From positions 1 to 5,223 of the forward strand of contig JAKBCQ010000274.1 in NCBI GenBank assembly GCA_021807585.1: a stretch of 5,223 nucleotides of DNA, read 5' to 3'. The position numbers and the translations under genes are program-made. Of this stretch, positions 1 to 5,223 are shown one piece after another. The stretch's first letter is position 1; each line of letters starts with the position of its first letter. Under the pieces are notes generated by a model. The model searched no databases. It was not told where the DNA came from and saw only the letters and a list, made by a program, of their open reading frames with translations. Source of the DNA: Planctomycetota bacterium. GTDB lineage: Bacteria; Planctomycetota; Planctomycetia; Isosphaerales; Isosphaeraceae.

Positions 1-162
1 CGCGCGGTCGTCCCCCCACGGTTTAACCCCTCCCGCGGCCTTGGCGGCGAACCAGTGGGGCAAGCCGAACCCGAGCGCGCCCAGCGTCCCCGCCTGGAGA
101 AAATCGCGCCGAGTCGCGCCCCCGCACGTCGACGTTCGACCTCTCCCCGTTAATGTCAGCAT
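1..162 (-). CDS. DUF1501-type exported protein, N-terminal fragment (cut by window edge)
   Basis: Read on the minus strand, this frame is open from an ATG at 162 to the window edge and gives 54 residues. They begin MLTLTGRGRTSTCGGATRRD. A twin-arginine motif T-R-R-D-F-L lies at residues 17-22, followed by a hydrophobic stretch (about 25-38) and a small-residue region A-A-K-A-A-G (39-44) where cleavage is plausible. This layout matches the N-terminus of planctomycete DUF1501 proteins (sulfatase-like fold, usually over 400 residues, function not established), which are exported folded through the Tat pathway. An in-frame ATG two codons upstream (168) sits only one base from the GAGGAG ribosome site, so the ATG at 162, seven bases away, is the better start. 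About 85-90% of the protein lies outside the window, so the family call rests on the leader alone. Another Tat-exported planctomycete enzyme is possible. DUF1501 genes often follow a DUF1549/DUF1553 cytochrome-like partner, but none lies upstream here. Confidence 0.72.
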   Translation of the reverse strand, partial: MLTLTGRGRTSTCGGATRRDFLQAGTLGALGFGLPHWFAAKAAGGVKPWGDDRA

Positions 163-169
163 ATCCATT

Positions 170-175
170 CTCCTC
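170..175 (-). promoter_or_regulatory. Ribosome binding site GAGGAG of the DUF1501 gene
   Basis: GAGGAG on the minus strand ends seven bases before the ATG at 162 and one base before the ATG at 168. The spacing picks 162 as the start. Confidence 0.65.
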
Positions 176-433
176 AAAGACGCGATTCCGTGGTACGGTG
201 CGAGGGGGGTGAAATCTCTCCGAGCTTGGTTCATCCCCCGCGCCTCGATCAATCGAAAGACAAAGAGTCGCAATGAAAAAGGGCGGGGGGCTTCGGCGGG
301 AAATCGACAGACATTCGGCCTCGATTCATAAGATAACGTTTTCCACGCCGATCATCCAGTATTTTGTCGCGCGAGATCGAGCCGGTCCGTGCGCATCCGC
401 AATTGATATGCGTGGAACAAGCATCCTTTGACG

Positions 434-460
434 AACGGCGAACCACGCGAAGTCGCCGTT
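434..460. repeat. Inverted repeat, 8-bp perfect arms, 11-base loop
   Basis: AACGGCGA at 434-441 is the exact reverse complement of TCGCCGTT at 453-460. Transcribed from either strand it would form an 8-bp stem with an 11-base loop. No T-run follows on either strand, so it is not a standard intrinsic terminator. It lies between the isomerase and DUF1501 genes, where it could be a processing or attenuation structure in a read-through minus-strand transcript, or be incidental. Confidence 0.45.
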
Positions 461-510
461 TCAACGAAGTTTCTCGCGTGATGATCCGCGTCGCGCGCAA
501 GTTTGGAATC

Positions 511-640
511 ACCTCCGAGGTCTTGGCGTCGCCTCCGAGGTCTTGGCGTCGCCTCCGAGGTCTTGGCGTCGCCTCCGAGGTCTTGGCGTCGCCTCTGAGG
601 TCTTGGCGACACCCCCGAGATCTTGGTGTCGCCTCCGAAA
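511..640. repeat. Tandem array of a 20-bp unit, about 6.5 copies
   Basis: The unit GCCTCCGAGGTCTTGGCGTC repeats head to tail with an exact 20-base period, starting at 511, 531, 551, 571, 591 and 611, with a decayed half copy at 631-640. Copies 2-4 are identical. Copy 1 differs only in its first base, copy 5 by two bases and copy 6 by several, so the edges are degenerate and the middle homogenised. Each repeat contains two small odd palindromes, CCTC-C-GAGG and, across the unit junction, GGCG-T-CGCC. The period is not a multiple of three, so any frame through it cycles through three different peptides, which argues against coding. The array abuts the isomerase stop codon (643-641) and would be transcribed as the 3' end of that mRNA. 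Confidence 0.9.
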
Positions 641-1465
641 TCACCGATACGCAACTCCGACGCGATCGAGTTCTCCCTTGAGAGCGCGCGCCGCGTCGCC
701 GAACCGATCGGGACCCGTGAAGCCGTAACTCTTCTCGGCGACGATCAAATGCGGCTCGAGCGTGCAAAAACCGTCGAATCCGCGTGCGACAAGATCCGCG
801 ATCAGCGCGGCGATCTCCCCCGCTCCCAATCCCGCCTCCACATTCTTATGCGTAAGTGTGTCATAATCTTTTACGTGAAAATGAATGACATGTTCGCGGA
901 GTTTGTTCCACGCGTTCTCGATCGATTCGCCGACTTCAAGAAAATTCGCGGGATCGAACGCCGAACCGAGCGCCGGCGAGTCGACCGCTTCGATGATATC
1001 GAGCACGCGTTCGGCGACGTCGCCGTAGATTCCCTTCTCATTTTCGAGGAACAACGTCACGCCTTGTTCCGCGGCGATCTCGGCGAGCGTCGCCATGCGA
1101 CGGATCACCTCGCCGCGATGATTTCCGGGATCGTCGCCTTGAGGGATATAAAAGCTGAACACGCGAACGCGCGGAGCTTCGTAAAAGAGCGCGAGTTCGA
1201 GCGCCTTTTCGAAGCGTTCGATATGCGGCTCGAACGGATCGGTGATCGCGATTTTGCCGATCGGAGAACCGATCGCGCTCAACGTGACCCCGCGATCGCG
1301 CATCAAGGCGCGGAACGAGGCGTGATCGTCGTCGTCGAGATCGAGCACGTTTTTCCCCAGGATCGAACGGAATTCCACATGCCGGATCGCGTGCTCGGCG
1401 AGCACGTTAAGCTGAACCACGGGATCGGGATCGATCTCGTCGGCGAAGGCGCTAATGTGTACCAT
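641..1465 (-). CDS. Sugar phosphate isomerase/epimerase (xylose-isomerase-like TIM barrel)
   Basis: A 274-residue protein, normal length for the AP-endonuclease-2/xylose-isomerase-like barrel family, whose members isomerise or epimerise sugars, keto-inositols or sugar phosphates using a divalent metal. The four expected metal ligands can be placed by motif: E141 in L-E-N-E, D171 in F-D-P-A-N-F, H197 as the second His of H-F-H-V-K-D, and E237 in L-E-P-H. The gap from Asp to His (26 residues) equals the one I recall for D-tagatose 3-epimerase, and the other gaps are similar. There is no signal peptide, so it should be cytoplasmic. The frame extends upstream to an ATG at 1618, but that extra segment has no family likeness. 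The ATG at 1465 gives the typical start MVHISAFADEI and has a weak GAGAG eight bases ahead. Substrate cannot be read from the sequence and there is no neighbouring sugar operon. Roles such as inosose or hydroxypyruvate handling are only possibilities. The stop is followed at once by the 20-bp array. Confidence 0.88.
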   Translation of the reverse strand: MVHISAFADEIDPDPVVQLNVLAEHAIRHVEFRSILGKNVLDLDDDDHASFRALMRDRGVTLSAIGSPIGKIAITDPFEPHIERFEKALELALFYEAPRVRVFSFYIPQGDDPGNHRGEVIRRMATLAEIAAEQGVTLFLENEKGIYGDVAERVLDIIEAVDSPALGSAFDPANFLEVGESIENAWNKLREHVIHFHVKDYDTLTHKNVEAGLGAGEIAALIADLVARGFDGFCTLEPHLIVAEKSYGFTGPDRFGDAARALKGELDRVGVAYR

Positions 1466-1507
1466 CGTGTCGGCTCTCGGTCGGGTTCGGGGTCTTTGAT
1501 CAAGGTT

Positions 1508-1513
1508 ATTGTA
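1508..1513 (-). promoter_or_regulatory. Possible -10 box for the isomerase gene
   Basis: Minus-strand TACAAT differs from the bacterial housekeeping consensus by one base and would place transcription start about 35 bases before the ATG at 1465. The best -35 partner at a suitable distance (TTCATG, 18-base gap) matches poorly, so this is a weak call. Confidence 0.25.
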
Positions 1514-1660
1514 TCGTAACCGTCGGACTAACATGAAGCACGGCGTGGGGCCGTCATTCGACGATATAGAAATCGAAATGGCGTTCAGATAGAATCGTAC
1601 TAGCGGCTTCTTTTTCACCGTTCGTTCTTAATGCATCTTATACCTCGGCCCGGTGAGTTG

Positions 1661-1685
1661 AATGATCGAAACGGGATCGATCATT
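1661..1685. promoter_or_regulatory. Perfect 9-bp dyad upstream of hicAB, candidate operator
   Basis: AATGATCGA (1661-1669) and TCGATCATT (1677-1685) are exact reverse complements separated by seven bases. The geometry (25 bp in all, arm centres 16 bp apart) resembles a binding site for a dimeric regulator. It lies 87 bases before the hicA start, between the divergent genes. It is not followed by a T-run and so does not look like a terminator. The operator role is inferred from position and symmetry only. Confidence 0.4.
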
Positions 1686-1720
1686 ATCCCAAAGCTATCG
1701 GATCATAGGATTGGGGTATC

Positions 1721-1742
1721 GAAGCGACTCGATAAACGCTTC
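1721..1742. repeat. Short inverted repeat in the hicA leader
   Basis: GAAGCG (1721-1726) pairs with CGCTTC (1737-1742) across a 10-base loop, 30 bases before the hicA ATG. It could lie in the promoter or in the 5' untranslated RNA. Six-base arms can arise by chance. Confidence 0.25.
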
Positions 1743-1771
1743 ATAAATGATAGTCTTGAAGAAGGACGGTC

Positions 1772-2035
1772 ATGGGGAAATGGGATGGGATTCGCGATCG
1801 TATACTGAGCGGGAATTCGGATACGAATATTCGTTTTGTGGATCTCCGCGGCTTATTAAAAAAGTATCGATTCCAGGAGCGAGTTCGAGGAGATCATTTC
1901 ATATTCACCCGATCTGATGTTGTGGAGATTATCAATATCCAGCCAAGAGGCGCGAACGCGAAACCTTATCAAGTCGCACAAGTTCGGCGAATATTGACGA
2001 AATACCCAAACTTGGAGGAGCCGGATGTTCAATAA
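1772..2035 (+). CDS. hicA: HicA-family toxin (mRNA interferase)
   Basis: An 87-residue protein of the HicA family, whose members have a small double-stranded-RNA-binding-like fold and cut mRNA without the ribosome through a single catalytic His. The core is visible as a helix (residues 23-33, VDLRGLLKKYR), a beta strand with the signature R-G-D-H-F (39-43, catalytic H42), a second strand (50-57, VVEIINIQ) and a C-terminal helix (65-78, PYQVAQVRRILTKY). About 20 residues precede the core, so it is longer than minimal HicA proteins of around 60 residues. GAAGGA five bases ahead supports the ATG at 1772. Its end overlaps hicB by 11 bases, so the pair is translated from one mRNA. By hand count GC over 1801-2040 is near 45%, well below the flanking genes, and A/T-ending codons are common, which fits acquisition by transfer. 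Nothing suggests inactivation: the His is present and the frame is intact. Confidence 0.88.
   Translation: MGKWDGIRDRILSGNSDTNIRFVDLRGLLKKYRFQERVRGDHFIFTRSDVVEIINIQPRGANAKPYQVAQVRRILTKYPNLEEPDVQ
2014..2020 (+). promoter_or_regulatory. Ribosome binding site of hicB inside hicA
   Basis: GGAGGAG lies within the last codons of hicA, four bases before the hicB ATG at 2025. It is a stronger match than the hicA site, which would favour making more antitoxin than toxin from the shared mRNA (inference). Confidence 0.65.
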
Positions 2036-2243
2036 CCATCGTTATGAGATCCTGATTTATTGGAGCGAGATCGATCAATCATACGTCGCCGTCGTTCCCG
2101 AATTACCGGGATGCGCGGCCGACGGTCCGACTTATCGCGATGCTCTCGAGGCCGTCGAGATCGTGATTAAGGAATGGATCGAGACCGCGAAGGCACTTGG
2201 GCGACCGATCCCTCCGCCGCGAGTCGGAAAGATCCACGCGTAA
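2025..2243 (+). CDS. hicB: HicB-family antitoxin, short form without DNA-binding domain
   Basis: A 72-residue protein matching the HicB core, a partial RNase-H-like fold that binds HicA and blocks its active site. Visible features are strand 1 (residues 7-13, YEILIYW), strand 2 (20-25, YVAVVP), the family signature P-E-L-P-G-C (25-30) with A-D-G at 32-34, the helix D-A-L-E-A-V-E-I-V-I-K-E-W-I (39-52) and the tail G-R-P-I-P-P-P (59-65). The protein ends directly after this core, so it lacks the C-terminal helix-turn-helix or ribbon-helix-helix that longer HicB proteins use to repress their own promoter. The start is fixed by the strong ribosome site at 2014-2020 and the 11-base overlap with hicA. 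It is richer in GC (roughly 55%) than hicA. A minimal HicB like this usually accompanies HicA in two-gene cassettes of this order. Confidence 0.9.
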   Translation: MFNNHRYEILIYWSEIDQSYVAVVPELPGCAADGPTYRDALEAVEIVIKEWIETAKALGRPIPPPRVGKIHA

Positions 2244-2437
2244 CCGCGTCGTAGTCGCTTCCAATAATTCTCAAAACTCCGTTTTATTATATAAACCACG
2301 ATAATCAATCTGTAATTGAATTATGCAGAATCATTTTGGTGAAATCGTCACGAACGCGCCGGGGTTGATCGCGCGTCCGCGAACCTCTAGGCTTGTTTTT
2401 ACGAAAGTCTCCTCCGTTCAACCTCCGGGAGCGAACG
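2244..2437 (+). promoter_or_regulatory. AT-rich leader between hicB and the large exported-protein gene
   Basis: The segment 2261-2340 is the most AT-rich part of the window and contains TATTAT (2285-2290) and GATAAT (2300-2305), either of which could be a -10 box for the downstream gene. Neither has a convincing -35 at the right distance. A 5-bp hairpin with a four-base loop (2236-2249) spans the hicB stop but has no T-run, so I see no intrinsic terminator for hicAB. Read-through into the large gene cannot be excluded. Confidence 0.3.
2427..2431 (+). promoter_or_regulatory. Ribosome binding site deciding the start of the large gene
   Basis: GGGAG lies six bases before the ATG at 2438. An in-frame TTG at 2393 would add 15 residues but has no ribosome site in front of it, so 2438 is preferred. 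Confidence 0.6.
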
Positions 2438-5041
2438 ATGCCGCACGCGATTCTTCTCGCACTAATCATTGCACAAGCGAACTTTAAACATGACGATGCG
2501 ATTGCCGGAGTCGTGATCGACGAAATGAAGAATCCGCTCGAGGGGATCGAGGTTTTCCTCGCGTCGGGGACGAACGTCGAGGGAGAGACGCGAGTGATCT
2601 CAGCGACCAAAACCGACGCCAAGGGGGAGTTCGCGTTTCCAAGGCCGGGCGATCAAGATCTCGGCGGTTTCCTGGGAGCGCTTCAGATCTGGACGTTCGA
2701 TCTCCAAAAAGGCTTGAACGGTCGGTTCGTATTCCCCTCGGCCAAGATTTCAAGGCAAACAATCGTCTGTGGATCGACCGTCGAACGAGTGATTCGGCTC
2801 AAGGGGCCCGGCGATAAGCCTTTGGCCGGAGCGGCGATCGCTCCTCGCTCCGCTTTTCTATCGACCGAAACTGGAGAAATTCACGCCTCCGAGATACCCG
2901 ACGTTCTTTTCGATCGCATGCGACGAACGACAAACGACGAAGGAAAAGCCGCTCTCTTTCCGTTCCAGCGATCGATGAAATATTGCGAAGTCGCGATCGA
3001 TTCTCCGGAGACGGCTCGTCAAGTGTTGGGAATCATTGAACCATCACAAGATAATATGATGGAATGGAAGATCGAACCCGCGGGCGCTCTTTCGGGCAAG
3101 ATCGTCGATGAATCGGCTGCGCCGATCGCCGGTCGAGCCGTTATGATTTGGTCGCAAAGCGAAAGAGGCGTTCTGCCGCGCGTTCATTTTCCGAAGGAAC
3201 CGATCCGAACAAGCGCCGACGGAACGTTCGTCACTCCCGATTGTCTCATCGCGGGGCGTCGTTACCGCGTTTCTATCGCTCCCGACGACGACCACGACGG
3301 ATTCCTCTCGAAGTGGATCAAGCCCGACGCGAAGGCCGAGCGGGTGATTGCGATCCCGACGATTCGGCTGTCGAGCTTGCGATCGATCGCGGGAAAAGCG
3401 ATCGATCGGCAAGGGAGGCTCGTCGCTGATGTCGAGGTCTTTCAATCGGGTGACGGTTCCGGGAAAACGACGACGCGAACCGCGGCCGACGGCTCATTCC
3501 ATTTGAAGGGATATCGACCGGGAAAAGCGTTCGTCTTCGCGCGCAAGCCGGGGTTTCGCTTTCATGGACAATTAATCGATACAAATCGGTCGAATATTAC
3601 GCTTTCGATCGCACGGACGACCGATCCCCGCGACGAGCGGATGAAAACCCTACAGAGCCCGGTCAAAGACGCCGAACGCAAGCAATTGGCGCGGCGATTG
3701 ATTGAGACCTACGTCGAAAAGGCGATCGCATCGAAAGATAAACGTATCGATTTTAACATATTATTGTATCCTTTATTGTTGATCGATCTGGGGGACGGAA
3801 TGGACGCGATCGAGCGTGCGGGAGTCGAACCTCGCACGCGATGGACGTTGTATGCGCGCATTGCTCCTTCGCTCGCGGCGACCGATCTCGACGAGGCGAC
3901 GACACTCGTCGAATCGATCGACGACGCTGATTATCGCTCGGACGCGTTCCTCGATCTGATCGACGCTTTACCCGTCGATCGCGTCAAAGATCGGCGGTCG
4001 CTTATCGATCGCGCATTATTGCACGCGAGAGGAGTCCGCAGGCCCGAGCGTCGCGCGTTGTTGCTCGGCGATATCGCCGAGCGACTGATCGAAATCGGCG
4101 ATATCGATCGGGCGAAACCTCTCTTCGACGAAGGGCTTAAGATCGCCGAAAACCTCCCGGAGAACGAGCGATTGTTCGCCGGATTGTTCGCGGCAAGGCT
4201 CGCGCGCGTCGATTATCCCGCGGCTCGGAAAATCGTCGACAAAATTCAAGATCCAAGGATTCATAAGCGATCAATTAAGAATGTAATAGCTCGTGCGATC
4301 GTGTCGCGGCCGGATCGAGCGGAGCGCTTGCTCGCCGAGATTTCCGACCCGTTTGATCGCGCCGCCGTGATCGAGCGATTTTGTCGGGTTGCGTCCAAAG
4401 CGAATCCCGCGATCGCCGAAAAGCTCGCGTCGCTTCTCGATCGCGAGATGTCGGTCGCGCTTGCGCGGCTATACGTCGCCAAAAATCTTTGGTCGACCGA
4501 CCGCCAAGCCGCGGAAAAATCGTTTAACAAGGCGCTCGAGAGTATTGATTCGTGGATGAGTATGAAGCCGAGCGTGTTTTTAGATATTTCGGCGTTTATG
4601 CCTTTGGCGGAGGAGATCGATCCCGCGTTCGTTCCCGAGATTTTTTGGCGCGCCGCGGCGGATCGCTCTCCGAACCCCGATCCTCGAATCGAGTGGGGAT
4701 CGACGATGTTTGATTTATCATTGTTTATGGCCCGATATGACCGTGAAGTCGCTTTGGTGTTGATTGAACGAGAGCTTGCGATCGCCGGTGACGAATTGTA
4801 TTCGCGCCCAAGACTTTTTTTGCGGCTCTTCGAGGCGCTCGCGATGATCGATCCTCGTCGCGCCTTTGAGCTGATCGAAAAGATTCCGCCCGCCGGAGCG
4901 AATCTCGATATTTACGAAGGATCGAATTGGACCCGAGTTCAGATCGCGGTGCTTTTGGCGCGACCGATCGAATCGACGTGGCGGATCGTCTGGCGGTTGA
5001 ACTCGGGATTGGCTGAGTTCGAAGATCGCGACATCCATTGA
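2438..5041 (+). CDS. Large exported protein: carboxypeptidase-regulatory-like beta domains plus C-terminal helical repeats
   Basis: An 867-residue protein of unknown function. It opens with a very short signal-like segment (hydrophobic 4-11, A-Q-A at 12-14 as likely cleavage site). Four units resembling carboxypeptidase-regulatory/Cna-B-type beta sandwiches follow, at about 21-69, 118-175, 216-282 and 313-390. They are recognisable by G-x-V/I-x-D/G openings, P-L-x-G or P-I-x-G turns and T-x-A-D/T-D-A-x-G-x-F hairpins (for example near 58-65, 259-264 and 349-354). From about 400 to 850 the sequence is all-helical, with repeated units in which R, A and L fall at regular helix positions (for instance D-R-A-x-x-L near 626-631), resembling TPR or similar superhelical scaffolds. 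No catalytic motif, membrane anchor or sorting tail was seen, so the carboxypeptidase name describes the fold only. Such two-part proteins are common in planctomycetes. A role in the periplasm or at the surface in binding proteins or sugars is inference. CGATCG is very frequent in this gene. Confidence 0.85.
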   Translation: MPHAILLALIIAQANFKHDDAIAGVVIDEMKNPLEGIEVFLASGTNVEGETRVISATKTDAKGEFAFPRPGDQDLGGFLGALQIWTFDLQKGLNGRFVFPSAKISRQTIVCGSTVERVIRLKGPGDKPLAGAAIAPRSAFLSTETGEIHASEIPDVLFDRMRRTTNDEGKAALFPFQRSMKYCEVAIDSPETARQVLGIIEPSQDNMMEWKIEPAGALSGKIVDESAAPIAGRAVMIWSQSERGVLPRVHFPKEPIRTSADGTFVTPDCLIAGRRYRVSIAPDDDHDGFLSKWIKPDAKAERVIAIPTIRLSSLRSIAGKAIDRQGRLVADVEVFQSGDGSGKTTTRTAADGSFHLKGYRPGKAFVFARKPGFRFHGQLIDTNRSNITLSIARTTDPRDERMKTLQSPVKDAERKQLARRLIETYVEKAIASKDKRIDFNILLYPLLLIDLGDGMDAIERAGVEPRTRWTLYARIAPSLAATDLDEATTLVESIDDADYRSDAFLDLIDALPVDRVKDRRSLIDRALLHARGVRRPERRALLLGDIAERLIEIGDIDRAKPLFDEGLKIAENLPENERLFAGLFAARLARVDYPAARKIVDKIQDPRIHKRSIKNVIARAIVSRPDRAERLLAEISDPFDRAAVIERFCRVASKANPAIAEKLASLLDREMSVALARLYVAKNLWSTDRQAAEKSFNKALESIDSWMSMKPSVFLDISAFMPLAEEIDPAFVPEIFWRAAADRSPNPDPRIEWGSTMFDLSLFMARYDREVALVLIERELAIAGDELYSRPRLFLRLFEALAMIDPRRAFELIEKIPPAGANLDIYEGSNWTRVQIAVLLARPIESTWRIVWRLNSGLAEFEDRDIH

Positions 5042-5119
5042 TCGTAGTGAGGTGGACGGCTCGAATCGGGAGCGGGATGACCTGTAAATATCTGTCGATA
5101 CAAATCATGTGAACATAAC

Positions 5120-5223
5120 ATGCATTTAAGTTTGCTTCTCCAATATTCGTCGTTCCTCGCCGATTCGGATTCCGCCGCGCGTCGGATGAATCGAATCGCC
5201 GGTTTGATCGGCGATGGTTCATC
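5120..5223 (+). CDS. Possible start of another gene, cut by window edge
   Basis: From the ATG at 5120 a plus-strand frame stays open to the window end, giving about 34 residues beginning MHLSLLLQYSSFLADSDSAA. From about 5147 its codons (TCG, TTC, CTC, GCC, GAT, GCG, CGT) resemble those of the window's real genes. There is no ribosome site before this ATG, an in-frame ATG also occurs at 5189, and the peptide matches no family I know. The opposite strand is also open here, so this is a weak call. Confidence 0.2.
   Translation, partial: MHLSLLLQYSSFLADSDSAARRMNRIAGLIGDGS
5195..5215. repeat. Inverted repeat, 7-bp perfect arms
   Basis: ATCGCCG (5195-5201) and CGGCGAT (5209-5215) pair exactly across a seven-base loop. 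No T-run follows within the visible sequence. It may be a chance product of the many CGAT and GCCG words in this genome. Confidence 0.3.

Larger units (their letters stand above)
163..510. other. Non-coding stretch upstream of the DUF1501 gene
   Basis: I find no protein gene here on either strand. The open frames present are rich in Arg, Ser and Pro with no family likeness, and the plus-strand ones run straight into the tandem repeat. I see no tRNA or other RNA gene. It holds the DUF1501 leader, a G-rich patch at 281-300 (runs of three, six and three G, one run short of a standard quadruplex) and the stem-loop at 434-460. The DUF1501 promoter should lie here but no convincing -35/-10 pair was seen. 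Confidence 0.55.
1466..1771. other. Divergent intergenic region between isomerase and hicAB
   Basis: About 306 bases without a gene. The half next to the isomerase is the unused upstream extension of that reading frame. The half next to hicA is AT-richer and holds two inverted repeats (1661-1685 and 1721-1742) plus a short TCAT-AA-ATGA palindrome at 1741-1750. Promoters for both divergent units must lie here, but no clear -35/-10 pair for hicA was found. hicA has a good ribosome site, GAAGGA at 1761-1766, five bases before its ATG. Confidence 0.5.
5042..5223. other. Right-edge region after the large gene
   Basis: No intrinsic terminator follows the TGA at 5039-5041. The middle part (5085-5140) is AT-rich and could hold a promoter. 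The last 60 bases regain the GC-rich, codon-like texture of the genes and contain a hairpin (5195-5215). A plus-strand frame stays open to the edge and is listed separately. Confidence 0.4.

Noticed and set aside
281..300. G-quadruplex in the G-rich patch
   Set aside because: Only three G-runs (3, 6 and 3) are present; the six-G run cannot give two three-G tracts with a loop, so a standard three-tier quadruplex is not supported.
511..640. CRISPR array
   Set aside because: The 20-bp units are contiguous with no unique spacers, and no cas genes are present.
249..767. Open frames on both strands through the repeat, giving Arg/Ser/Pro-rich repeat peptides
   Set aside because: The 20-base period cycles through all three frames. 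The peptides are by-products of the repeat, with no supporting start signals or family match.
623..1519. 298-codon plus-strand open frame opposite the isomerase
   Set aside because: It is antisense to a gene with clear catalytic motifs, starts inside the 20-bp array, and has an Arg/Asp-rich composition typical of the mirror of a GC-rich gene.
1466..1618. N-terminal extension of the isomerase to the ATG at 1618
   Set aside because: The extra 51 residues lack family likeness, and the start MVHISAFADE at 1465 fits the first strand of the barrel and the usual length.
2236..2249. Intrinsic terminator at the end of hicB
   Set aside because: The stem is only 5 bp and no T-run follows.
2305..2622. 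Minus-strand open frame across the leader and start of the large gene
   Set aside because: It overlaps the signal peptide and first beta domain of the large gene on the opposite strand and has no ribosome site or family likeness.
4725..5222. Minus-strand frames across the 3' end of the large gene and the right edge
   Set aside because: Mostly antisense to the large gene, rich in Arg and Ser, with no ribosome site or recognisable domain.

Overview
The window looks like part of a chromosome from a planctomycete, probably from the Isosphaerales/Gemmatales side. The assignment rests on gene content. At the left edge is the N-terminus of a Tat-exported DUF1501-type protein. On the right is a very long exported protein with carboxypeptidase-regulatory-like beta domains followed by helical repeats, a build I associate with that phylum. 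Base composition is moderately high GC, and CGATCG is strikingly frequent in the genes. No species can be named.

Layout from left to right. (1) Positions 1-162, minus strand: start of a DUF1501 gene that runs off the window. (2) 163-640: non-coding stretch with an 8-bp stem-loop (434-460) and a tandem array of a 20-bp unit (511-640) that ends right at the next gene's stop codon. (3) 641-1465, minus strand: a complete sugar phosphate isomerase/epimerase (TIM barrel, xylose-isomerase-like) with all four expected metal ligands. (4) 1466-1771: divergent intergenic region with a 9-bp-arm dyad at 1661-1685 and a weaker one at 1721-1742. (5) 1772-2243, plus strand: a HicA/HicB toxin-antitoxin pair, toxin first, overlapping by 11 bases; hicA is clearly poorer in GC than its surroundings. 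(6) 2244-2437: AT-rich leader. (7) 2438-5041, plus strand: an 867-residue exported protein of unknown function. (8) 5042-5223: right edge, with a hairpin and a possible start of another gene.

The genes do not form one pathway. The isomerase and DUF1501 genes share the minus strand but are 478 bp apart and are probably separate transcription units. hicAB is a self-contained two-gene operon that looks inserted between the isomerase and the large gene. I see no clearly new multi-gene system. The least explained items are the 20-bp array, the dyad upstream of a HicB that has no DNA-binding domain, and the large two-part exported protein.
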